Origin: an uncultured Chitinophagaceae bacterium
Lineage (GTDB): Bacteria; Bacteroidota; Bacteroidia; Chitinophagales; Chitinophagaceae
NCBI GenBank assembly: GCA_934502905.1
Contig: CAKSVK010000085.1
Coordinates: 1-15,137 of the forward strand
Length of the DNA: 15,137 nucleotides
Direction of reading: 5' to 3'
The notes beneath the pieces are model-generated. The model saw nothing but the letters and a program-made list of their open reading frames with translations. It was not told the origin of the DNA and searched no databases. Within the stretch, counting starts at the first letter, position 1. Every line of letters starts with the position of its first letter. Below, one piece after another: positions 7,946 to 15,137 of this stretch. Made by a program: the position numbers and the translations under genes.

Positions 7946-8854
7946 CTATATGGAAGGGATGATGGCTGCTGTGATGCCACAAAAGGCTTTAACCAGTAAA
8001 ATGCCGTCTATTACAACAAGATAATATAAAATGCTTTTTCTTTTCTGCATGGAAAACGCCACGGCTAACAGTAAAACGAATGGTATGGTGTTTATGAGAA
8101 TGGTGATCCAATGAAAATGATTGTATAATGAAAAAAATAGAAATGACAGGAAGCCTGTTAGGGTCAGCGGAACAAGAATGGTAAAGATGGTTTTTCTTAA
8201 TCCTACCCGCACTACAAATGTCTTTATTTCCCGGTTGGCGTCATCCGCGTAATCCTTCAGATCAAACAGGATGGCATTGACCGTGCAGAACATCCAGTTT
8301 TTTACAAAGAGCCAGAACATAAAACCTGCCGGCAAATGATGGATCTTTCCCTCCATGGTTAAAATCCAGACCGGCAGCAGGCATACCACGCCCGCCCATA
8401 CATACCCGATCAGGAAAGGCTTCAGCCATCCGATATTTCTGAGCCTCCTGGCGCCGGGATACCAAAGACCGTAATATAAGCTGCCTGCTGCCGGAATGCT
8501 TATTAATAAACACCATTGCCACAAAGAGATCAATGACAGGTTTTTAAGCGTCATGAGCTGATAAATGATGCAGACGATACTTATGATTGTCAGGATCCAC
8601 TGGCTGAATATTATAAAGGAGGTATGTTTCTTATACCAGTTGATCCTGGGGTTAACGGTTTTGGAAGATCCTGAAACAGGGATATAGGCCCGGGTATAAA
8701 ATACGACAGTAATACAGAACAGCAGTATATAAAAAACAACAGAATTGGCCGGAAGCCTTAACTGGAATATTGTTTCTACAGACAATGCTACGGCAAGAAT
8801 GCCGATAAAATAGTTTGAAAAAAACAGGAATGATATGAACCTGGTTTTTAGCAC
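7946..8854 (-). CDS. Divergent UbiA-superfamily membrane protein
   Basis: This is a 302-residue protein with about eight or nine hydrophobic segments. The stretch FDLKDYADDANREIKTF at about 197-213 (Asp198, Asp201, Asp205), then RVG, matches the second Asp-rich motif of UbiA-type prenyltransferases (DxxDxxxD...T..vrlG), which bind prenyl diphosphate through magnesium. The first motif, normally NDxxDxxxD in the loop after TM2, is absent: that loop reads YTRAYIPVSG...VNPRINWYKKH (about 53-77), rich in basic residues. So either a divergent Bacteroidota subfamily with another chemistry or a non-catalytic member is possible; menaquinone, haem O or pigment prenylation cannot be assigned. The start is GTG at 8854; no in-frame ATG is nearby and the protein then begins with LKTRFISFLFFSNYF, where UbiA proteins normally begin. 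It starts 26 bp downstream of dnaG and probably belongs to the same transcript. Confidence 0.75.
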   Translation of the reverse strand: MLKTRFISFLFFSNYFIGILAVALSVETIFQLRLPANSVVFYILLFCITVVFYTRAYIPVSGSSKTVNPRINWYKKHTSFIIFSQWILTIISIVCIIYQLMTLKNLSLISLWQWCLLISIPAAGSLYYGLWYPGARRLRNIGWLKPFLIGYVWAGVVCLLPVWILTMEGKIHHLPAGFMFWLFVKNWMFCTVNAILFDLKDYADDANREIKTFVVRVGLRKTIFTILVPLTLTGFLSFLFFSLYNHFHWITILINTIPFVLLLAVAFSMQKRKSILYYLVVIDGILLVKAFCGITAAIIPSI

Positions 8855-8880
8855 GTGTGTCAGCGCTGAAATGTATTGGT

Positions 8881-10809
8881 TTACTTCACAATAACGGTAC
8901 CGATATTTCTGGTTAGTTCCACCTCCAGTTGTTTGAGGTGCTGATGTGTTTTCATCAGTATCAGTTGCTCTTCGGTGGAAGCTGCTTTTTCAAGATCTTT
9001 TTGGTTTTCGGTTACCAGCCTTTTTATTTTGCGCAGCTTCAGGTAATTGAGCGATGATAACACTTCTTCTTTGTATAATTCTTCTCTTGTCAGCAGCGGC
9101 CCGTCATAATGCTCCTTCCAGTTGGGGCTCAGCTCATATTGTGTATCCATGAGTCCTACTACCAGCTTGCTAAGCTCAATATCTTCGCTATACAAAAAAG
9201 TTTTGGGTGTTATTTCCAATCCATCCTGTTGCCAGCGCCTGTATATCTCCACAACCTTTAACATCTCCCTGTTATCCATCAGCTCGGATAAACCGTCAAA
9301 TTCTTTGAAAATGAATTCGCTCACTTTCTGGTTTTCCTCCCATTGATAATTTCCGAATTCCAGGAGCGCCCTTACCACGTTCCTTTCCACCTGCTCATCT
9401 TTATTCAGGAGGTGCAGGGTATCTTCATCTTCTGCTATGGTATCTTCTGCCGGCCCTGCGATATCAACGTTGGCAGATCTGGCTTCTGCTTTTGTGATCC
9501 TTTCCCGTATAAATTTATTTACCAGTGTATTCAGACCGGCTTCATCTACGTTGAGCATGGCGGAGCATTGCCGGATATAATCCTGTTGCCGGGTGAAGTC
9601 TTCGGTTTTGTTGAGCCTGGAAATGGTCTCCGCTATCCTGTTAACAACTGCTGCCTTTTTATTCGAATCTTCGCCGGCATCCTTCAGCGATACCTGAAGC
9701 TGAAAGAGGATAAAGTCCTTTTTGTTTTCCGCAATAAATTCCCGGAATGCTTCGCTGCCCACTTTTTTTACATAGCTGTCAGGATCTTCTTTATCGGGGA
9801 TCAATACCAGCTGTACATTCAGTCCTTCCTCCAGCGCCAGGTCCAGTCCGCGCAGCGCCGCTTTGATACCTGCAGCATCTCCGTCGTAGATGATGACCAG
9901 GTTTTTGGTGTACTTTTTAATAAGCCGCAACTGGTCCGGCGTAAGAGAGGTGCCGCCGCTGGCCACCACATTTTCTATCCCTGCCTGGTGCAGGGAAATG
10001 ACATCTGTATAACCTTCCACCAGCAGGCACTCATCTGCCTTGTCAATAGCATGACGGGCAAAATAAGAGCCATACAGTATCTTGCTTTTTATATAGATAT
10101 CGTTTTCCGGAGTATTTATGTATTTGGGAGCCTTATCGTTTTTACCAATGATACGGGCGCCGAAACCTGTTATTTTTCCCGTCTGGTTATGAACCGGAAA
10201 TATGATCCTTCCCCGGTAGTTGTCCACCAGCTGCTCATTCCGTTCCACCACCAGGCCAGACTGTACCAGGTATTCCTTATTATATTGTGCGGCGGTGGCA
10301 GCCCTGGCGAAGGCATCCCGCTCCTGGCTGCAGTAGCCCAATTGAAACTTTTCTATGATATGGTCGGTAAATCCCCGTTCCCTTAAATAAGATAAGGCGA
10401 TATCCTGTCCTTCATCGGTCTGGAGCAGGGATTGGGTAAAGTACTGCTGTGCAAACGCATTTATAATATAAAGACTATCAGCTTTTTGCAGTGCTTCTTT
10501 TACCGTAGGGTCCAGCGCCGTTTCCTCAATTTCAACATTATACCTGCCTGCCAGCCAGCGCAGCGCTTCTACGTAGCTGTATTTCTCATGCTCCATTAAG
10601 AAGCTGATACTGTTGCCGCTACGCCCGCATCCGAAGCATTTATATATTTCTTTGGCAGGCGATACCGTAAAGGAGGGCGTTCTTTCATTGTGAAAGGGAC
10701 ACAACCCGAGGTAGCTGGCACCGCGTTTTTTCAGTTTAACGAAGCTGCCAACGATATCAATAATATCAATTCTTGATTTTATCTGCTCTATGGTATGCTG
10801 GGAAATCAA
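8881..10809 (-). CDS. dnaG: DNA primase DnaG
   Basis: DnaG makes the RNA primers for chromosome replication at the fork, with DnaB helicase. With a TTG start at 10809 the protein has 642 residues, normal for the family. The CHC2 zinc-ribbon is Cys37, His40, Cys58, Cys61 (LCPFH, CFGCG). The core domain carries RIIFPVHN (about 201-208) and KYINTPEN (about 229-236). The TOPRIM domain has Glu265 (VEGYTDV) and the metal-binding pair Asp309 and Asp311 (IIYDGDAAG). Residues about 440-642 form the helical DnaB-binding part. The frame is open 29 codons further, to an ATG at 10896, but that extension is AT-rich and hydrophobic. DnaG proteins of this group begin with ISQ(H/Q)TIEQIKSRIDI, which fits the TTG exactly. 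No TAnnTTTG promoter was found in the 153-bp gap to the divergent adhesin gene. Confidence 0.95.
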   Translation of the reverse strand: MISQHTIEQIKSRIDIIDIVGSFVKLKKRGASYLGLCPFHNERTPSFTVSPAKEIYKCFGCGRSGNSISFLMEHEKYSYVEALRWLAGRYNVEIEETALDPTVKEALQKADSLYIINAFAQQYFTQSLLQTDEGQDIALSYLRERGFTDHIIEKFQLGYCSQERDAFARAATAAQYNKEYLVQSGLVVERNEQLVDNYRGRIIFPVHNQTGKITGFGARIIGKNDKAPKYINTPENDIYIKSKILYGSYFARHAIDKADECLLVEGYTDVISLHQAGIENVVASGGTSLTPDQLRLIKKYTKNLVIIYDGDAAGIKAALRGLDLALEEGLNVQLVLIPDKEDPDSYVKKVGSEAFREFIAENKKDFILFQLQVSLKDAGEDSNKKAAVVNRIAETISRLNKTEDFTRQQDYIRQCSAMLNVDEAGLNTLVNKFIRERITKAEARSANVDIAGPAEDTIAEDEDTLHLLNKDEQVERNVVRALLEFGNYQWEENQKVSEFIFKEFDGLSELMDNREMLKVVEIYRRWQQDGLEITPKTFLYSEDIELSKLVVGLMDTQYELSPNWKEHYDGPLLTREELYKEEVLSSLNYLKLRKIKRLVTENQKDLEKAASTEEQLILMKTHQHLKQLEVELTRNIGTVIVK

Positions 10810-10962
10810 GGCAAAAATGGTAAAATTAAAACACCACAAGTTAATACACATCAGGATATTAATACATTTTTTTATTAACCGGATGGTTTTTAACAATTTA
10901 AAAATCTGTTCTTCGTTATTACCTCTGTTGTCTATATCCTCGAATAACTAGAATAATTTCCT

Positions 10963-13900
10963 ATGAAGAAATTTATACAGTTACAAGTACTGTTTTTATT
11001 GATATGTGCTAATGTTTTTGCCGGTGAGGGCAAAAAAGCGCTGGCGCCGACAGCGGATTTTACGGTGTCGTCCACACAGGGTTGTGCCCCTTTGACCGTG
11101 ACTTTCACGAGTACGTCTACCAGTCCGGGTGATCCCATCGTAAGCTACGAATGGGATTTCGGTGATGGTACGCCAGTGGTGACTACAACATTACCAACGG
11201 TGTCTCATACCTACACCACCACGGGACCGGAGTTGTACGATCATACGTTTGATGTAATGTTAACTGTTACTACAGCATCTTCAGCAATTGATATAGCATT
11301 AAAGGAGGGCTTGTTATTTGTGAATGCGCCGGATCTGGGTCCGGATTTAGCGGCTTGCGCTGATGAGCTTTTTTGGACCGGTATTGAGCTTTTTCCGAAA
11401 TTGCCGGGTGGTTTTAGTGTTGTTTGGAGCCCAAATTCCTTAGGAGAGGATGATTCATACATTTGCATGGTATATGAACCCGGTGAATATTGGATAGAGG
11501 TGACTGATCCTGGTACAGGTTGTGTGAGAAGAGATACTATTGTAATTACTGAAAAGCCTTCCATATCAATCAATTATTCGGTTACCCAGGCATTTAACTG
11601 TGGCGGACAGGCCAATTTTGAATTTAAAGATCAGTCAGTTGTAGAATGCGGTACTCCGACACTGTCCTATATCGTGAATGATGGAAAAGGAGGTCCTATT
11701 TTGGACGGTCCCAATTTTGATATAACATATTATGCAAACGGAACCTACAATGTAACTGTAACTGTATTTGACGACAATACTAGTCAGCAATTGGGACAAC
11801 TGGTGATACCGGTTACGGTTACCCTCGCCGACGCAAACCCCATGACACCTCCGAACCCCGGCCCGGATAAGGATATATGCCCCGGTGGAAGTGTTACATT
11901 GGATGCAGGTTATGAGACCGGCGCTATATATAGCTGGTCTCCGGCTACAGGTTTAAGTAATCCTAACATACACAATCCGGTAGCGTCACCCGGTAGCACG
12001 GAAATATATACGGTTACCAAAATCAAATGTTATGATACACAGACGGCAACAGTGACTGTAAATGTAGGGACCGGTATGAGCCTGAATTTAGGGCCGGATG
12101 CTGACATCTGTCCGGGTGCAACGCTGACGCTGAACACCGGTATCACGGGGGGCACCACCACCTGGTCCAGCAGCACAGACCCTGGCTTCGGAGCAGCGGT
12201 TGGAAATTCGCCTACTGCTACCGTATCACAGCCCGGAACCTATTCTGTAACTGTGGTAAAAGATGGTTGTACGGCTACCGATCAAATCGTTATTACAGCA
12301 CAGGATCCGATAACTTCCGGGTTTAGCAGCAGCCAGACCGGATCATGCGCAACCTTATCTGTAGCATTTACCGATGCAACAGTGCTGACATGCGGAAGCA
12401 ACCCGACATATGTGTGGAATTTTGGAGATGGCACGGTCCTGACATATCCTAACGCAACAAATGCGCAGAAGAACCCTTCTCATACATACACTGCACCTGG
12501 TACATATACTGTTACATTGATTGTGTCGGTTACTATTAATGGTGTAACATCCAGCGATACAACAACCCATACTGTTACGATAACCGGAACCGCTGTGAAT
12601 GTAAATCTTGGTGCCGACAGAGCGATCTGCTCGGGCAATTCGGTTACCCTGGATGCAGGTAATACAGGGGCCACCTATAACTGGAGCACCGGCGCTACCA
12701 CCCGTACCATCTCCGTATCTACTACCGGGTCGTATTGGGTAGAGGTTACCAATGGCGCCTGTACCGGAAGAGATACTGTGAATGTTACCGTTACAACGTC
12801 TCCGGTGGTAAACCTTGGGCCGGATGAAAGTATTTGTTCGGGTACTAATATCACACTGGATGCGGGTAATTTCCCCGGAGCCACTTATGTGTGGAATACA
12901 GGGGCTACCACACGGACAATAAATGTTAATACAACAAATTCATATACAGTTACTGTCACCCTGGGCGGCTGCTCCGGTACAGATACAAAGTTTGTAGATG
13001 TTAAACCTACCCCTTCTGTAAACCTGGGGCCAGATCAGAATGTTTGTCCCGGCTCCAATGTGACCCTGGATGCAGGTACTTATTTTGGCGCCACTTATTT
13101 GTGGAATACAGGATACACACACCGGGTTTTGAATACAACTACCCCGGGAACTTATTCGGTGGCGGTAGCCCTTAACGGCTGCGTGGGACGGGATACCGTG
13201 GTAATCACACATTCAACAGCGCCAACCGTAAATTTAGGTGCAGATTTCAGCTTGTGTGCCGGAGCTACGAGAATATTGACAGCGCCGGCCGGCTACAGCG
13301 CATATTTATGGAGTAACGGTGCTACTACCAATTCCATAACTGTAAACAGTGCCGGTACTTACTGGGTACGTGTAACAGGATCAGGCGGCTGTGAAGGCAG
13401 GGATACCGTAGTGGCTACGGCGGCTGCAGCACCAATCGTAAACCTGGGTGCAGATTTCAGCTTGTGTGCCGGCGCTACGAGAACATTAACAGCACCTGCA
13501 GGACATAGTGCATATTTATGGAGCAATGGTGCAACCGGCGCTTCTATCACGGTAAGTACCGCTGGTACCTACTGGGTGCGTGTAACCAATGCAGCAGGTT
13601 GCGAGGGCAGAGATACAGTGGTGGCAACAACAGCAACAGCACCGGTTGTAAATTTAGGTGCAGATTTCAGCTTGTGTACCGGCGCTACGAGAACACTGAC
13701 AGCGCCCGCAGGGCATAGTGCATACTTATGGAGCAACGGTTCCACCGGCGCTTCCATCACGGTAAGTACCGCTGGTACCTACTGGGTACGTGTAACCAAT
13801 ACTGCTGGTTGCGAGGGCAGAGATACAGTAGTGGCAACAACGGCAACAGCCCCGGTTGTAAACTTAGGAGCAGACTTCAGCCTGTGCGCGGGAGAAACCC

Positions 13901-15137
13901 GTACACTGAATGCACCAGCCGGCTTTGCCTCTTATTTGTGGAACGATAATTCAACCGGTACTTCCATTACGGTAAATGCCGCAGGAACTTACTGGGTACG
14001 GGTAACCAATGCTGCCGGCTGCGAGAGCAGGGATACAGTAGCGGTAACAACGGCTGTAGCGCCAACCGTGAGCCTGGGTGCAGACTTCAGCTTATGTTCT
14101 GGTGATACACGTACACTTACGGCACCAGCCGGCTTTGCCTCCTATCTGTGGAGCAACAATGCCACCGGTAATTCTATTACGGTGAACGGTGCGGGTACCT
14201 ACTGGGTACGTGTGACCAATGCGGCAGGCTGCGAGGGCAGAGATACCGTGGTGGTAACAACCGCTGCAGCGCCAACCGTAAACCTCGGACCAGACTTCAG
14301 TTTATGTCTGGCTGAAACACGGACGCTTACGGCACCAACCGGCTTTGCCTCTTACTTATGGAGCACCGGTGCCACCGGCACTTCCATCCCTGTAAGCAGT
14401 GCAGGCACTTATTGGGTACGTGTGGCCAATGCGGCAGGTTGCGAGAGAAGGGATACCGTAGTGGTAACGATGGCGCCTATTCCATCCGTAGACCTGGGAC
14501 CGGACTTCAGCTTATGTCCTGGTGAAAGCCGGACACTTACAGCACCTGCCGGCTTCAGCTCCTATCAATGGAGTAATGGCGAAATAAGTAATTCAATAAC
14601 TATAACCCACCCGGGTATTTACTGGATACGTGTAACAAATGCTGCAGGTTGCGAAGCAAATGATGCAGTAGTGGTTACAATGGCAACGCCACCCAGCGTA
14701 AGCCTGGGGGCTGACTTCAGCATGTGCGATGGCGAAACGAGGACACTTACAGCACCTGCCGGCTTCAGCTCGTATCTGTGGAGTAATAATGCCACCACCA
14801 GTTCTATAACCATAAATGGCGCAGGAAGCTACTGGGTACGTGTGACCAATGCAACAGGTTGCGAAGCAAGGGATACGGTAGTCGTAACCTCTGCGTCCCC
14901 TGCCGTAAGCCTGGGGTCCGACTTCAGCTTATGTGGCGGAGCAAGCAGCACACTTACGGTGCCGGCCGGCTTTAGCGCATATGAATGGAGCACCGGCGTC
15001 ACCGGCAACTCGATCACGGTAACCACCCCCGGTACTTACTGGGTGCGCGTGACCAATGCAGCCGGTTGTGAAACAAGGGATACAGTAGCAGTAACAGAAG
15101 GAGTGCTCCTTACGGTTGACCTGGGTAAAGATACTAC
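10963..15137 (+). CDS. Giant exported PKD / Ig-like repeat surface protein (3' end outside window)
   Basis: The frame is open from ATG 10963 to the edge (1391 codons, no stop). I read it line by line and found no frameshift. Residues 1-20 are a signal peptide (MKKFIQLQVLFLLICANVFA). Domain order: PKD1 about 28-105 (YEWDFGDGTP), Ig-like 125-198, a PKD-like domain 201-290, two Ig-like domains about 300-370 and 372-448 (LGPDADICPG), another PKD 449-546 (YVWNFGDGT), then a tandem array of about 70-residue Ig-like units from residue 547 to the edge. Such architecture is typical of Bacteroidota adhesins exported by T9SS. By analogy with the 872-residue protein a CHU_C domain probably lies beyond the window, but that is not seen. 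Adhesion, gliding or biofilm roles are inference. It is divergent from dnaG and has no recognisable promoter or ribosome binding site. Confidence 0.92.
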   Translation, partial: MKKFIQLQVLFLLICANVFAGEGKKALAPTADFTVSSTQGCAPLTVTFTSTSTSPGDPIVSYEWDFGDGTPVVTTTLPTVSHTYTTTGPELYDHTFDVMLTVTTASSAIDIALKEGLLFVNAPDLGPDLAACADELFWTGIELFPKLPGGFSVVWSPNSLGEDDSYICMVYEPGEYWIEVTDPGTGCVRRDTIVITEKPSISINYSVTQAFNCGGQANFEFKDQSVVECGTPTLSYIVNDGKGGPILDGPNFDITYYANGTYNVTVTVFDDNTSQQLGQLVIPVTVTLADANPMTPPNPGPDKDICPGGSVTLDAGYETGAIYSWSPATGLSNPNIHNPVASPGSTEIYTVTKIKCYDTQTATVTVNVGTGMSLNLGPDADICPGATLTLNTGITGGTTTWSSSTDPGFGAAVGNSPTATVSQPGTYSVTVVKDGCTATDQIVITAQDPITSGFSSSQTGSCATLSVAFTDATVLTCGSNPTYVWNFGDGTVLTYPNATNAQKNPSHTYTAPGTYTVTLIVSVTINGVTSSDTTTHTVTITGTAVNVNLGADRAICSGNSVTLDAGNTGATYNWSTGATTRTISVSTTGSYWVEVTNGACTGRDTVNVTVTTSPVVNLGPDESICSGTNITLDAGNFPGATYVWNTGATTRTINVNTTNSYTVTVTLGGCSGTDTKFVDVKPTPSVNLGPDQNVCPGSNVTLDAGTYFGATYLWNTGYTHRVLNTTTPGTYSVAVALNGCVGRDTVVITHSTAPTVNLGADFSLCAGATRILTAPAGYSAYLWSNGATTNSITVNSAGTYWVRVTGSGGCEGRDTVVATAAAAPIVNLGADFSLCAGATRTLTAPAGHSAYLWSNGATGASITVSTAGTYWVRVTNAAGCEGRDTVVATTATAPVVNLGADFSLCTGATRTLTAPAGHSAYLWSNGSTGASITVSTAGTYWVRVTNTAGCEGRDTVVATTATAPVVNLGADFSLCAGETRTLNAPAGFASYLWNDNSTGTSITVNAAGTYWVRVTNAAGCESRDTVAVTTAVAPTVSLGADFSLCSGDTRTLTAPAGFASYLWSNNATGNSITVNGAGTYWVRVTNAAGCEGRDTVVVTTAAAPTVNLGPDFSLCLAETRTLTAPTGFASYLWSTGATGTSIPVSSAGTYWVRVANAAGCERRDTVVVTMAPIPSVDLGPDFSLCPGESRTLTAPAGFSSYQWSNGEISNSITITHPGIYWIRVTNAAGCEANDAVVVTMATPPSVSLGADFSMCDGETRTLTAPAGFSSYLWSNNATTSSITINGAGSYWVRVTNATGCEARDTVVVTSASPAVSLGSDFSLCGGASSTLTVPAGFSAYEWSTGVTGNSITVTTPGTYWVRVTNAAGCETRDTVAVTEGVLLTVDLGKDT
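12601..15137 (+). repeat. Tandem array of ~210-bp Ig-like repeat units within the giant surface protein
   Basis: Units begin (at the V of VNLG or its variant) at 12601, 12808, 13018, 13228, 13438, 13648, 13858, 14068, 14278, 14488, 14698, 14905 and 15115. The spacing is 210 bp except 207 bp after 12601 and after 14698. The first three are of one kind (NLGxDxxxCxGxxxTLDAG); from 13228 on they change to LGADFSLCxGxTRTLTAPAG...SYLWS...GTYWVRVTNAAGCExRDTVV. Each of the twelve complete units has exactly two cysteines, after about nine residues and in the GC(E) near the end, placed to form one disulfide across an Ig-like sandwich (inference). The last unit is cut off by the window edge. Every unit keeps the reading frame. 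Confidence 0.95.

Noticed and set aside
9343..10386. Long plus-strand open frame (347 codons) inside dnaG
   Set aside because: It is antisense to conserved primase codons including TOPRIM; the translation is rich in F, Y, C and has no recognisable domain. It is a shadow.
10810..10962. Recognisable promoters in the divergent dnaG/adhesin gap
   Set aside because: No exact TAnnTTTG on either strand; the best partial match (TAATTTTA on the minus strand) has no TTG at a proper distance.
13359..15026. Several similar minus-strand frames with translations like HKYALCPAG, regularly spaced
   Set aside because: They repeat because the underlying Ig-like array repeats; they are antisense shadows of the same codons, not a family of small genes.
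12601..15137. Possible CRISPR array or non-coding satellite
   Set aside because: The units are about 210 bp, fully coding, in frame, and have no unique spacers between identical short repeats.
1..15137. Defence system, prophage, insertion sequence or toxin-antitoxin pair
   Set aside because: No transposase, integrase, nuclease, phage structural gene, terminal inverted repeats or toxin-like small gene pair is present; all genes have housekeeping, enzyme or envelope features.

Overview
The window looks like ordinary chromosome from a member of the Bacteroidota, most likely a Chitinophagaceae relative (family-level placement is inference). The evidence: two large secreted proteins built from PKD and Ig-like modules, one ending in a type B sorting domain of the type IX secretion system (T9SS; CHU_C / gliding-motility C-terminal family); a promoter of the Bacteroidota form TTTG-N20-TAnnTTTG; weak or absent Shine-Dalgarno sequences; and several secreted proteins whose signal peptides end in ...A|Q. 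No mobile element, CRISPR array, tRNA or rRNA is visible.

Layout. At 1-242 (minus) lies the N-terminal end of an exported protein that looks like the start of a TPR region, probably a TPR sensor kinase or regulator. After a 304-bp divergent intergenic region come two plus-strand genes 17 bp apart: an exported WG-repeat protein (547-2040) and an exported protein of unknown function (2058-2816), closed by a hairpin at 2849-2866. The rest up to 10809 is on the minus strand. In transcription order it reads: DNA primase dnaG (TTG start at 10809), a divergent UbiA-like membrane protein, an alpha/beta hydrolase, an 872-residue PKD/Ig-like/CHU_C surface protein whose start overlaps the hydrolase stop, a YdfG-like short-chain dehydrogenase with its own predicted promoter, and a small exported protein.

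From 10963 to the right edge runs a very large plus-strand surface protein (1391 codons visible, no stop). After a signal peptide and a mix of PKD and Ig-like domains it becomes a tandem array of about 70-residue Ig-like units: twelve complete and a thirteenth beginning at 15115. The units fall into local sequence blocks, differ mainly at synonymous sites, and each keeps exactly two cysteines.

How the genes relate. dnaG is the only clear housekeeping replication gene. The two Ig/PKD proteins on either side of the dnaG-ubiA-hydrolase stretch share the same Ig-like module and are probably both exported to the surface by T9SS. The SDR and hydrolase are soluble enzymes with no shared pathway visible. 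I found no convincing undescribed multi-gene system; the most unusual object is the repeat array of the large surface protein. Three of nine genes (left-edge gene, ubiA-like gene, dnaG) appear to start with GTG or TTG.
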